This document shows positions 1-11,134 of a stretch of DNA of 64,000 nucleotides, one piece after another (the stretch's first letter is position 1; each line of letters opens with the position of its first letter). The DNA comes from Linyphia triangularis. Taxonomy: Eukaryota > Arthropoda > Arachnida > Araneae > Linyphiidae. Made by a program: the position numbers and the translations under genes. The stretch spans positions 103,396,023 to 103,460,022 of the forward strand of contig OZ021724.1 in assembly GCA_963978545.1 (NCBI GenBank). The letters run 5' to 3'. The notes under the pieces are model-generated. The model did not search any database. It was not told where the DNA came from and saw only the letters and a program-made list of their open reading frames with translations.

Positions 1-114
1 TTCCCGCATTTTTTAAAAACCAGGGAAATTAGTTTATATTTATGAATAATCTCTTTCTGATACCAAATATTCAAACAAAAGTTCTTTGGGAAAATTATTT
101 ATTTAAGTATTAAG

Positions 115-295
115 TTAGTTGGTTGTTTTCAGATTACCTGGCACCGTCAGCAACACGAGAGCTATAATGCGCCGAAACATTCGTCCTTTTACAAGCCATC
201 ATACATTTACAAACACTCATGCCTCACACGGGACTCCAACCTGCAACCTCGCGATCTAGTAACTAGTATTCTAACCACTAAACCGTTTGGTCAGC
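115..295 (-). mobile_element. SINE-A copy 1 (tRNA-derived SINE)
   Basis: Read on the minus strand it starts with a tRNA-like head holding an A-box-like segment and a B-box-like segment (both eroded). A ~100-bp body follows and ends in a GGTTG/CAACC-type tail. A perfect 14-bp direct repeat, ATTTAAGTATTAAG, flanks it at 101-114 and 296-309, as expected for LINE-mediated retroposition. Four relatives lie near 13.7, 13.9, 41.1 and 50.9 kb. The head does not fold as a clean tRNA, so it is a SINE and not a tRNA gene. Confidence 0.9.
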
Positions 296-309
296 ATTTA
301 AGTATTAAG

Positions 310-1097
310 AAAAGAAAGTGCCCGAAAACTTCGTACCATCGCAGTCCGATCAAAACACTGCTTTATATCTGTGACGTCAATGCCGTTTATATGGTTATCG
401 TGAGGTTTCTGCCAAATAGTTGGTGTGTATTTGGCATCGGTGTTTTGGTAGACAATTGCCATATCCCATATCTATTGGTGTGATTTGCGAGAAACTTGCA
501 AAACTGGTTTCCGCTGCTGCGTTTCAAGCCAAGTTGTAGGAGATGTAGGGACGTCACATTCGTTTCTAGCCGAATGAGTGGCTTTTCCTGCCAAAACTAA
601 CAAGCGAACTTTGGTTGCAAATTAAAAAAATGAAAAAAAAGAAAGAAAGAAAGAAAAAAAAAAAAAAAAAAAAAAAAAAGAAAGAAAGAAAAAAAAAAAT
701 AGCTCTTTGAGCAGACATTTTTGTGTTTATAGCGTTTTCAAAACATTTAGAATTGAATAAAAAAAGGAAATAAAAAAATAAAAAAAAAAATGTGTCCATT
801 CTGCCATGCTAAGTACAGAAGTCGTGTCTACAATTGAGATGAAAATGAGAAATTGATGTTTAAAGTTCAACAACTTTATATGGTTGATTATAATTTATTA
901 ACTTATTGCTATTAAACTTACTTCACCACTATTTAGAACCTACTACAAAGAACCAAATGGTAACAGTAACTCAATTTAACAGAAGATAACGACATCTGTC
1001 CTAGTATGGCTGAATTATTATCTTGAATTGCAATGGACCAGCAAAGTTTTAAAATATTTTCTTTGAAAGATTAAGAGCATTGTTCAGATGTGATATA
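310..1097. other. No gene seen; A-rich simple repeat
   Basis: Unannotated sequence. It contains an A-rich GAAA/poly(A) tract at about 623-699, including an uninterrupted A run at 654-679. The 310-620 part is less AT-rich than its surroundings, but I recognise no motif in it. Confidence 0.6.
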
Positions 1098-2396
1098 CAG
1101 TGTGTCTGTAAAATGTTGAACACATTTTGATATTGAACAATTCATAAAATAATGAAAATAACTTTAAATGATAACACTGATTGTACAGATAGACTCAAAA
1201 AGTTTTATGGCCCTTGTCGATGGACTTCCACATAAGCTCCGTTTGTCTCAAGAAGAATATCAAGACGGTTCTCAATTTCGTGCCAGACACCGAGGTTATT
1301 GCGACTGTAGTCTTGGCCTTTAAGGTATACATATACATTAGGAATCCCGAAATTTGACTCAAGTCTGCGTTTTTGTTTTTTGTTTTTAAAATATTCCCGA
1401 ATTCATTACCATTAAAATGACACCATTTTCTTACTGAGACTCAAATTACTTTTTAAATTACAGTAGGTTTTGAACCTGTTTTGTATCACGTTCATTAGTG
1501 TTGTAAACTTTAAAAGCGTTTTCTGAAGAATGAAATTTGTTGGTGTTATGTGGCTTAATAATAAATTGTCCGATTTACAAGATTCTAATTTTGTTCTGGA
1601 GACACAAGCTGTGAATGTGTTTTCTATGAAGAATCTAACATATATTGCTATAAACAAATTTTTTATGAATATTTTAATCTTAATTTTTTGTTAAAAACTA
1701 TGCATTTTTTTAAACTTTTTATTTAAAAAAATATAATTAGATAAATAAAGCAGCCAAATTCAAAATTCTCCACAGGAACATGCGTCAATATAATATATTT
1801 TATTTGTAATAAAAATCGCACCTCTAAGTTAATTACATGTTTATTTATGTATGTTCTAATAATGTCCTAATTAGTCACTTTAATTGCAATTAGCTGATTA
1901 AAAAATTGACAGAAAAAGAAAGTTTATACATAAAAATGCATTATTTTTAATTCTGATATACTTCCAAAAAGTTTGAAATTATAACCTAAAAATTAAAAGA
2001 AATCATCTCAATTGTATACGTATACCTTAAGTCATTCGACATTTTCCTCCTGTAAACGAAGTTCTTTACGAATCCCCAAAGGAAAAAATCCCGTGGTGTT
2101 GTATCAGGTGATCTGGGTGGCCAAGAGGGAAAAATATACAATTAATAACGCGCGCAGACGATATTTACAAAAGAAGCGAGAAAATCATAAAATTGATAAC
2201 ACGGGCAGACGATATTTACAAAAGAAATGCTATTCAAATGAGAAAAGGAAATTTATGTAGAAACGTTCACTATAAATAAAAATATATGAGTTATTCTATG
2301 TATAAATGCCATACGGTTGTTTATATCTTCATTATTTTATGAATTATTCAACATCAAAATGTGTCCAACATTTTATAGACACCCTGTATATTTTAT
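1098..2396 (-). mobile_element. Tc1/mariner-type internally deleted element, copy A, split by a MITE
   Basis: Terminal inverted repeats read CAGTGTGTCTGTAAAATG and, at the other end, CACCCTG, with TA at both flanks (1096-1097 and 2397-2398), the Tc1/mariner hallmark. On the minus strand near 2103-2123 the frame reads WPPRSPD, the third catalytic Asp block of mariner-type transposases. The rest of the transposase C-terminus is on the other side of a nested 703-bp insertion (1324-2026). Removing that insertion leaves about 590 bp, matching the intact relative at 26579-27193. The N-terminal transposase half is missing, so the element is non-autonomous. Confidence 0.88.
1324..2026 (+). mobile_element. 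TTAA-flanked MITE, GGTATAC family, copy 1
   Basis: Ends are GGTATACATATAC on the left and GTATACGTATACC on the right, flanked by TTAA at 1320-1323 and 2027-2030. The insertion interrupts the mariner relic. The uninterrupted paralogue near 26826 shows the same target with a single TTAA, so it is a natural empty site. TTAA duplication is typical of piggyBac and Kolobok superfamilies; the sequence alone does not decide between them. An 81-codon minus-strand frame (1412-1657) is similar to one in copy 4, but copies 2 and 3 carry indels there, so I do not call it coding. Confidence 0.9.
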
Positions 2397-2398
2397 AT

Positions 2399-3089
2399 GT
2401 TTCTTTTATTGGATAATGTGGCTTAGTTTAATAATAAATGAGAATAAATGTGATACTTAGTTTTAAACCCGGCAGTTTAAAAAAATTAAAAAAATACTAT
2501 AGTTTAAAACAAATTAATTTCGCCATGTTTATGAATAAAAATGTCTATTTAACCTTCTTATTGTGAACACCTAAGAAGTCGTAAAAATGTCATAAAAGTG
2601 TGTATTGTTCATTGAGCCAATGATAAACTGAATAATTACTATTTGGCGGTAATATTGGATAGTACTTCATTAATTTTGAACTGTAAGAAACTGATTATTC
2701 CAATGTTATTTGCATGTTAGGAAGAGTAAAATATGTTAATATTACTTAGTATTATTTTTATAAGAAGTCAGTGCACGTTACTAAGCGATAAAAAAAATGT
2801 AAGAAAATTCTTTTTAAAAACTAAATAACTATTTAATACTGTAAATAATTCAATTTAGCGTAATACGATCGTAAATATTTATACTTTGTGGGCTGCAATA
2901 TAATGATTTCTCAAAAATGAGATCATTCAAATGTGAAAAATTCAATGCTTAAATTGCAGCAGGTGGACAGGAATTTATATAATTTTGAGTTGAGTTGAAA
3001 CAATAATTAGTATTACAGAATGTTCAGCATTTATAATCAGTGATCTGTAGTTTATTACTTTTGGAAAAAATTTAATTTACTTGTAGACT
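2399..3089. other. AT-rich, no feature seen
   Basis: Low-complexity AT-rich sequence with no reading frame of note, no recognisable inverted repeat and no relative elsewhere in the window that I could find by eye. Confidence 0.5.
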
Positions 3090-3745
3090 GAGAGGCGACT
3101 GCAATTTTTGGACCCCATCGAACATCATTCTGATTTTTTTTATAGAAATTAGAGAAAAGTGAGTAGATTAGGAATCCACTGGTCTGCCGTGGCAAAAATG
3201 GCCGAAACTGGTCAAAAATCGACTTTCAATAATACGACTTTGAACTAAATCCCATTGCCAAATGCTTCATAACTTGCCAAATAATTAGCATTTTTTGTTA
3301 TTTGGTAACCCTCACTCTTTAATTTTCAATTAAGAAGGTTGCAGACGATTCAGATATCTGGCTACAATCTACTTGCATCTATTAAAAGAGAGCCAAGTTG
3401 GCAATAAACATTCCGTTACTGATGATGTAACTAATGTCGCCAATTTGGCTTACTTTTAAAAGATACAAGTTTTCCGAGCAAGAGATCAGAAATCGTTTGC
3501 GTTTTTTCCCATTGAAAATCAAAATGCAGGGGGTTGCCAGACGAAAAAGTGTGTTCTCTTTTTGGAAAGTTATGACATATTTGGCAATTGGATTTAGTTC
3601 AACTTATTAAAAGTCGATTTTTGATCAGTTTCTTCCATTTTTGCCACGGCAGACCAGTGGATTCGTAATCTACTCACTTTTCTCCAATTTCTATAAAAAA
3701 TTCAGAATGATGTTCGATGAGGTCCAAAAATTGCAGTCGCCTCTC
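3090..3745. mobile_element. Foldback element FB1, copy a
   Basis: The ends begin GAGAGGCGACTGCAATTTTT on both strands. The two arms, roughly 3090-3400 and 3420-3745, pair along almost their whole length with scattered mismatches, so the element is close to one large palindrome. Copies lie at 17509-18151 and, much older, 23066-24105. No protein-coding remnant is visible. A TSD is not obvious; the sequence just outside the left end (CTTRTAGWCT) is similar in copies a and b, so the true left end may lie about 10 bp further out. Confidence 0.85.
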
Positions 3746-4793
3746 GGACCATTGTTTTTTTAAGTGAAAGTTTATAAGGCGTGAACAACATCAGGTTCAC
3801 TTGAACCAATACACATTCTATTTTCTATTTCCTTGAAATGTTTGCTTTTGAAAAATCTACAGACAATGTCCTTCTCCAAACCACATACATTCCTTTATAT
3901 CCTTTAATTTTTTTTACAGACAGAGTCCACCATCTCCTTTGTTTCAGCAAATCCACAGTTGATTCCTTACTGTGACTTCCTTTGTTGCAAGAGACTGATG
4001 ACGACCCATCCAACAATTAAGTGTGAATCTCTTGTCTTTTTGATGTTGAAACCCTTTTCTCTACCCACGATATAAATGACGCTGGTCCTTCCATACATTA
4101 CGCCTTACACATCTCCACGCGTTAAGAACTGGCCGAGGCTCAAACTCGCATCAACTTCTCCAGCATCCATTAGGGAAGAATTGTAATCCAGCATAAAACA
4201 GCGAAAAGTCGTTTATCTGTTGCCAACTGACCCATCCTAACTCCGTCTCTCGCCCAGACGATGCACATAAGAGGGAGGGTGGTTAGAACGTCAAAAAGAA
4301 CAACCATCTTAAAGAGGACAGCTCATGGTTTTAGACATTCACTGGACCCAAAGGAGTGTGGTAAATGGGAATATTTTATTTGCCTTGAAAAGAAGTCCAC
4401 GTCGAAAGAGAAAAGAGGACCTGAGAATTTGAAGGATGGATTGGGGATGGGGGGGGAGGGATTTTTAGAAGGTTCTTTTTGAGGGAGTCTGCAGAACTTC
4501 CTTTGTATTACATTGTTTGGGGGTTGTTATTAATTAGTGATTTGATTTGTGGCAGTTTCGGCGATCTGAGTTGGAAGAGAAAGAGTCGTAAATAAAGTTT
4601 TCCGGGATGGATGATTTGAAAACGTTGTTGATATCCCCCGCTTTTCTTTCTTGTGTAGTTGTTATGCGACTAGGCTATAAAACTTAGGATTAGAATTCTC
4701 AAGTCAGAAGATTAATTGACGATGTGATGTATATATTTAATTGCTTTCAAAAGGAAATTCAAAGTCAATTTAATTGCTTTCAAAGGGCATTAA
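3746..4793. other. Less AT-rich stretch, no supported gene
   Basis: About 4020-4620 is visibly richer in G and C than its flanks and contains a 73-codon open frame at 4261-4482 (plus) full of Lys, Arg and Gly. The frame has no recognised domain, low complexity at its end (a G-run near 4450) and no repeat relative. It could be a single-copy non-coding or regulatory segment. Confidence 0.3.
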
Positions 4794-5523
4794 GGTGTCC
4801 GACTACGTTTAAAATGGCAAAATCAATGAACATTTCATTTTTTTTAAATTTCGTTTTATATGAATTGAAAATTTCTCTTTTCAAATCAGTTTGTGTTTTT
4901 TTTTGTACTTTAAATAGAAGTTTAGTTGCAGTCATTCAAAATTGGTTTTTTATTCGAAAATCAATGCAGAGAGATTCCAAAATCGTGTTTTCTAAAGAAT
5001 ACATTTTTCGCTAATACTGCAATATGGCTTTTGTTCTATCTCAAAATGTATTTAGGATAGAATTATAATTTTTTTGTACAGTTGTTCGTGATACCATGTT
5101 GAGTATACTCACCTACAGTTTTTATTGTCCCTATTTTTTTTTTTAAAGCTATTGCTAAAAATACATAATAATATGTTGCGAAAATATTGAAATTTATGTG
5201 CAATCTTATACAACAGCTTATATATTTTTTATTTTTGAAAATATAACTTAGATTTTAGATCATTATACGCACGAATATCATAGACTCATGTAGTAAAAGT
5301 AAAGCAAAATATATCTTAAAACTTTTTTCTACAACATTAGCAGCTTTGGCAGAATATTAGTCAATTTCAGCCGAAAAACTCATATTTCAAAAAAATAAAA
5401 TAATAAAAGTTAATATTTTTGCAATTTCATGTTTTTTACCATTTAACGAACACTTTAATACAGTAAAAAGTTTCATTAATAAGGCTTTTTTTCTAAAAGG
5501 GGCTCCAAGTGTAGTCGGATACC
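4794..5523 (+). mobile_element. TTAA-flanked MITE, GGTGTCC family
   Basis: The left terminus GGTGTCCGACTACG pairs with the right terminus (reverse complement GGTATCCGACTAC). TTAA lies at 4790-4793 and 5524-5527. Length is 730 bp with no coding remnant. The 96-codon frame at 4724-5014 crosses the left boundary and is therefore not a gene. Size and target site match the other TTAA elements here, although the terminal sequence is different. Confidence 0.82.
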
Positions 5524-5527
5524 TTAA

Positions 5528-6247
5528 TATTGTGGATAAGTGTTTTATTTAAAAACGTACATACTATTTTTATATGATTGAATTGATTAATATTAGGTGT
5601 ATAATAGTGTTGTAGTACCTTGATACTTATTAAAAACTAAAAATTTTTGGAATGAAAAGGAAAGAGGATGAATTTTCAAATCTTTTTCTATATAAACAAA
5701 GATAGAGTAAAAATTTTTATACTTTTGTAATTCTCTTACAAATAATTTTTACATCTAACCTAATGGAAAATATCCTATTTTTAAAACCCTTTCATTAGTT
5801 ATACCGAAAGGCATTATACAAATTTTCATAAAATTTTTTCATCTAAATATTTAAGAGCTTCATTTTAAAACTACATTGAGAAAAAAATTAAGTAGAATTC
5901 GTGTTATGGAAGAGTTTTTGGTCTTTTTATACAATAATATTGTTGTAAAACCTATCTACCTCCAAATAGCCTTGAAGCTCAAAGGGTTTTAAACTTTATT
6001 TTGAATTTTATTCATTTACATTTGTTCATTTTTTAAATCAAATAACTCTATCATTTACTGGAAGGAAAAAATGTGATTTATTTCAAATCTTTTGCCTTTT
6101 AAACGTCGCTAAAAGACTGCTTTTACACACTTTTCTATTACAGTTTTACTAACTTACCTAGGATCCAGATATTAAGCCTTATTCAAGCATGTACAATTTA
6201 GCAATACATACTGTTTGGAACCTTCCCCTGTTATTGTTGACTACACA
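5528..6247. other. AT-rich, no feature seen
   Basis: AT-rich sequence without recognisable repeats, domains or hairpins. It ends at the trinucleotide microsatellite. Confidence 0.5.
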
Positions 6248-6274
6248 TAATAATAATTATAATAATTATAATAT

Positions 6275-6336
<62 letters not shown>

Positions 6337-6351
6337 AACAATAACAATAAC

Positions 6352-6383
<32 letters not shown>

Positions 6384-6410
6384 CAACAGCAACAACAACA
6401 ACAACAACAC

Positions 6411-6500
<90 letters not shown>

Positions 6501-6519
6501 TAATAACAATAACAATAAC

Positions 6520-6549
<30 letters not shown>
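6248..6549. repeat. Compound trinucleotide microsatellite (AAC/AAT)n
   Basis: About 300 bp of AAC, AAT and mixed units in blocks: AAC-rich first, then AAT with AAC interruptions, then long pure AAT. The minus-strand translation is a poly-leucine frame, an artefact of the repeat. Confidence 0.97.
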
Positions 6550-6550
<1 letters not shown>

Positions 6551-6599
6551 TAAAATATTTTATGTTTTTAAATCTTGTACATTCACTTCAATTTTCTTT

Positions 6600-6880
6600 G
6601 TGATTGTCAAAAGCTTCGGTGGGCAAATTAACTCACTTGCCTTCATCCAATTGAATCGAAACTTAACAGATCGAGCCTTTGACAGTGAAAATGCATTCTA
6701 TCAAATCTCGTACCCCCTAAAAAAATTTAGTTAATTACAGAAAATTGATAACTTTTATAACAGTGGTCAGACACTCTGAACATTTGATCTGAGCTCAAAC
6801 TTGCTGAAATAAGTTGCAATTGCAAATAAAAGTTGGCAACGCATAAAAATATTTTATGGTGAATGAATCCATGGATTAAT
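6600..6880 (+). repeat. Rpt-A fragment
   Basis: Shares with copies at 8033-8400, 8570-9000, 16471-16897 and 41570-41960 a core reading roughly TTAACYCACTTGC, then TCATCCAATYG, a GAAACTT-type block and a TCTATCAAATYT block. It is the most divergent of the set, without a visible TSD. The superfamily is unknown to me. Confidence 0.6.
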
Positions 6881-7010
6881 TTTTCTAGGGCATGAAACAA
6901 ATAACAATTCCTGCATCTTGAATCGGCTATCATTCTCTTCTTTAAGTATGATGGCAGTGCAACAACAAAGCCCAACTTCCACCATTCGAAAGGAAATGGC
7001 GGCATTCCTT

Positions 7011-7033
7011 AAAAAAAAAAAAAAAAAAAAAAA
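7011..7033. repeat. Poly(A) tract
   Basis: An A homopolymer followed by GGAAGG-type purine sequence. A short CA-rich stretch lies near 7232-7250. No retroelement body was identified upstream. Confidence 0.85.
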
Positions 7034-7314
7034 GGAAGGAAAGAAGAGTTAAATGAGGCCTGCTGACCGGCACTTGAATGTTTGTAATTAGGGGCTCTAC
7101 CCATTGTCTTCAGGAAGCTATTTGTTAAACCCCTTTCTTTTCGGCAATGAATTGTTTCTTCCGGATTTTCATTGCTTTCTGCCCTGAGTTGGTTGAAATC
7201 GCAAGAGCTGTTAGTGGAAAGTGAAGTGCATCACACACACACAAACACACAAGCGGATATATAGGGGGGGTGGGGAGTGGTACGTGGAAAATAGAGAAGT
7301 TTGTATCTCTTTAA

Positions 7315-7651
7315 GGGGACATGGTACCCAAAAAATTATTTTCAGAAATTGCACCACTAAAATTTAAACTATACTAATTTTATATTGTGTTGGTGGTAAG
7401 TAAACGTAATTTAACCAACAAAAATACTCTGAATAAATAATTTTTGATTAATTAAAAATGTTTTTGAAATGCTACTCCTTCCACAATTTTAAGTATTTTT
7501 CCATGAAATTTTTATACTATATTTGTATTATATTTGTTAACAATAGTTAGTATGGATTTGAAGATGCAAGCTATGGAAAAGTTTTTGTATGTTTCTACAC
7601 TGAAAACAGCAGAAAAACGACGTTTTTTTTTTCTTCAAGTTTTTAACTTTC

Positions 7652-7692
<41 letters not shown>

Positions 7693-8028
7693 AACTAAAC
7701 ATAGCACACCTTATTCCATACTAAATTTTGTTTATCAGATGCATATAAATACGCTCTAAAATTTCCTAATCCTAACTAAATTTAGAAAAAAGCCTTAGGG
7801 ATTTAAAATACACTCAAACTGAAAAATAACGAACCAAGAAAAACAGTGTTAAAGATTCCTTTTTCAGCTTTGGTAGTATGAGATGGTTTAGAAAATACAA
7901 TATAACTTTTTATCTATCAAAGGTATAAGTATAAATTTTTGCACAGCTATTTAGAAAGATATTTTCCACATTATGGGATAAAAATTGAAAAATGGATATT
8001 TTTGTCATTTTTTGGGAACCATGTCCTC
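7315..8028 (+). mobile_element. TTAA-flanked MITE, GGGGACATGG family
   Basis: The left end GGGGACATGGTACCC and the right end (reverse complement GAGGACATGGTTCCC) match at 13 of 15 positions. TTAA lies at 7311-7314 and 8029-8032. Length is 714 bp. It contains a 33-bp A run at 7658-7690. Related termini occur at 17460-19543 and, more distantly, 10035-10667. There is no transposase remnant. Confidence 0.88.
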
Positions 8029-8032
8029 TTAA

Positions 8033-8400
8033 ATCCTTTATATTAACTTCGTTTTGATATGTTTGTTGATGGCGGGGAAATCTGTGGAGGCCTGATTAAC
8101 CCACTTGATGTCATCCAATCGGGCTAAAACTTGGCAGATAGATTCAATGAAAATGAATTCCATCAAATTTTTGTGGCTGTCACTGTCACCAAAAGGTGGC
8201 TTTTACGGAATACTAATAAACTAACTTGCTGTCATCTAATCGCGCTGAAATAGTATTTTACCGATCATTGAAAAAATTCTTTCCTTTTGGCATAAGTGTT
8301 TTAGTAAATAAATAATGAAATTGTTTTAATCTGAATAAATAAACGATATTTGGATGTGAGTGCATTAATTCACATTCATTTTTAATGAATAAATTTTGAA
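8033..8400 (+). repeat. Rpt-A copy, nearly full relative of 41570-41960
   Basis: Begins CCTTTATATTAAYTTCG immediately after the TTAA of the preceding MITE and carries the Rpt-A core twice (near 8097 and 8222). A tail containing TTTGGATGTGAG follows. The same order is found on the minus strand at 41570-41960 across about 380 bp, so both come from one element. No open frame is preserved. Confidence 0.8.
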
Positions 8401-8569
8401 AATTAGTTTACCGGTTATTTTGTTAATAGAGATGTTTTTAATATTTAATTTAGATGACAACACCAAGCATACGCTGGCAACAGAAACGGGGCTTTATTAA
8501 TGAATCTAATAATTGACGATGCATATAAAGGATTTATACTAACAATTTTGTTTTTATGGTTTATATTAT

Positions 8570-9000
8570 TTAACCCTTTATATTAATTTCAATTTTTTTT
8601 TCTCTGTTTGTTTGTGGATGGAAAATCTGTGAATGACTAATTAACATACTTGTTTTCATCCAATTAATTTGAAACTTGACAGACAAACTCTTTTTTGGTG
8701 ATAAGTATTGTGATTACTCAATAAAAGGTAACTTTTACAACACTAATATTGCTGTTTTAAGAACTAATTAACCCACTTACTCTCATCATGTCTAGCTGAA
8801 ACTTTGTTAGATAGACTCATCATTGATGACAATATATTCCATAAAATTTTGGATTCAAAATATAGTTTGTCCCTAGTAAGGAATCGTTGATTTTCTTCGC
8901 AATGGTCAAACACTGTGAAAGTCAATCTGAGCTAAAAATCACTTAAATAACTTATACATTAAAGTTGGTAATGTCTATAAAGAATTTAGATTAAAAGTTT
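8570..9000 (+). repeat. Rpt-A copy with two core units
   Basis: Starts with the same CCTTTATATTAATTTC head, then has the core near 8640 and again near 8765, ending in a segment similar to 6760-6880 (GGTCAAACACTGTGAA-type). It is an internally repetitive variant of Rpt-A. Confidence 0.7.
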
Positions 9001-10030
9001 GTTTTTTTGGGGTTAATTCGTGAATTTTGTCTCTATGTCTGTAGTAGATTTCGGAAAACTATAAGGACAAAAAAGAGAAGATAAAAAAAAAAAAATTCTT
9101 ACAAAGAGGTTAAGTGTAAGTGGGAACATTACACTATAATTTTTCTTAATGCGTAATGTCATATAGTTTAGACTACATTATCGATTGAAGTATTGATTGA
9201 AATAATGATGGATCGAAATTTGAAGGGAAAATAAGCAGTGACTTAGTTTTTTTTTTTATAAGCAAGCTTATAAAAACTTTTCTGAAGTTGAATAAAAAAG
9301 CACACAGTTTCCATACCAATTTTGTCAATGATGTGTACTGCGGAAGTTATACCTGGTGTAAAAATTCATATGTTGTAAAGCAATAATACTGCAGATTCGG
9401 TGTACCAAAAAAAAAGAAGTTATTATGTATATGGGCAGAGACATACTGATGATATTATATAATGAATTACAAAACATCCTATATAATGATGATCGTATAT
9501 AAAATAAATACGTCTTCTTAGCTACATTTTTTTCAAAAAAATTTTAGTTTTTATAATGCCCTTCTTATTGGTATAACGTTTCAAGTTGCTTTTATGTTAT
9601 AGTTTTACAGTATACATATTGATTACCATTATTATCTTATCTATATTTAAGAAAACAATGGTACATAGTTTGTCAAACATTAATCAAGAATAAATAAACT
9701 ACAACATATATATAAGTGTAATTTGTCATAAATAAAGTGCCTTGTTACACATAAACTATTCTTTTTTTTAACAAAAGTATCACATCTTAAACTTTTCCAG
9801 GAAAAAGTTCGATTAATTAGAAATATTATAAACATGATAATTAAATTTTTTTTTTAATGAGAAAATATATAGCTTACTCTTCAGAGACCACGATTTCTAT
9901 CAAAGAGAACTCTAGTGGTCTGGCTGTTAAAGGCGCCGAGATTGTGTGCTGTAGATCGTGTGTTCGGTCCTTGCAACGCCGAATACTGGTATGCATGATA
10001 ATGGGGTCCATATAAAGGTCATTCATTACC
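9001..10030. other. AT-rich, no gene seen
   Basis: AT-rich, with short A/T homopolymers near 9087, 9249 and 9848. About 9885-10000 is less AT-rich, with a weak tRNA/SINE-like feel (GGTCTGGCTGTTAAAGGCG, then a GTGTTCGGTCC block), but it is too degraded to call. Confidence 0.4.
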
Positions 10031-10034
10031 TTAA

Positions 10035-10478
10035 GAGGAGTTGGTACCCTAAAATTTAAAATTTTTTGATTTTGAGTTTATTATTGTTTTAATTACTATT
10101 ATTATTTAAATAACTATTGTTATTATGTAAACTTTAAATTTTTCTCTTTAAAAGAATACTTCATTTGTAATAATACCTCATCTAGAAGTATTTTTAATAA
10201 TTTTTTGAAAACAAAATTGTTAACTATTAGCGTAAGTAAAATTTTCTTTGAAATGCGTTTTTCTCAAAACTACTATTTTGATTATTCATGTAACTTTCCT
10301 CAGAAACTGCACAAACTATCTTTTGAAATTTTTTATCACATGTTCTTTTTATGTATCTGTATATACTGAAGTGAGATTTTGTTGTTATTTTAAAAATGTT
10401 TTTTTGTTTTGGCTTATTTTGCAAAACAAACATTGTGATTTTAAACAAATTTAGTGACTTTCACGAAAATTCATTTAA

Positions 10479-10512
<34 letters not shown>

Positions 10513-10667
10513 AATTACAATCAAACAATCAAAAGCTAACTTCAGTGAATAACAAGTGTCTGTTAAATACACTAAAAATTATTGCTTCTATGTCAATTAT
10601 TTTCTGAGAAAAAGTTACATGAAATATGGCAAATTAACATTACCGGTATAGAGGGTACCAACTCCCC
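10035..10667 (+). mobile_element. TTAA-type MITE, GAGGAGTTGGTACCC family
   Basis: The left terminus GAGGAGTTGGTACCCT and the right terminus (reverse complement GGGGAGTTGGTACCCT) agree at 15 of 16 positions. Flanks are TTAA at 10031-10034 and TCAA at 10668-10671, one mismatch from a perfect TTAA duplication. Length is 633 bp. An A run occupies 10480-10510. Opposing short open frames at 10227-10454 are AT-rich shadows. Confidence 0.8.
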
Positions 10668-10671
10668 TCAA

Positions 10672-11130
10672 CTCCCTACTCTTTTTGGTTTGAGGGCGTT
10701 TGAGATAGAAAAATGCGCGATAAGGTTTCGACTTCGTAATCTTATCTTAGTTCAAAATTACGACTCGTATTTAACCCTTTGAGCGTCCAGGGAATGGGCG
10801 AAATTGTACAGTTGTTTTCCCTGTAATAATTTTTAAATTATATTTCTGATACAAATATATAATTTTTTTGAATAATTTTTTATTTATTTTGTTTTAAATG
10901 GGTTTTAAACCATCATCCTAGTAAAAATATTTTATTTAAATTTTTTAAAATTTTGTGTATTGCTGAAAAAACTTGGGATCAAAGGACGTTTACAAGCGTC
11001 CATGATCCTCAGATGGCATGTGATAAGTACTTCATAGGGACTGAAATTGATAGCTGAAACCGTGCAAACTAAACTAAAACACCATAGCAACATTTTTGTC
11101 TCGCAAAGTAAGCAGCTGTTTATATGAAAA
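10672..11130. other. AT-rich, no feature seen
   Basis: No domain, hairpin or repeat relative recognised. It lies between a MITE and a solo LTR. Confidence 0.5.
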
Positions 11131-11134
11131 ATAT

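Noticed and set aside
1412..1657. 81-codon frame similar to 55442-55648, a possible conserved MITE-encoded peptide
   Set aside because: Copies 2 and 3 carry indels and stops in the same place; parallel similarity is explained by common descent of the MITE.
4261..4482. 73-codon frame in a less AT-rich stretch as a host gene
   Set aside because: Low complexity, no domain and no splice or promoter support.
6231..6521. 96-codon poly-leucine frame, minus strand
   Set aside because: Translation of a trinucleotide microsatellite.
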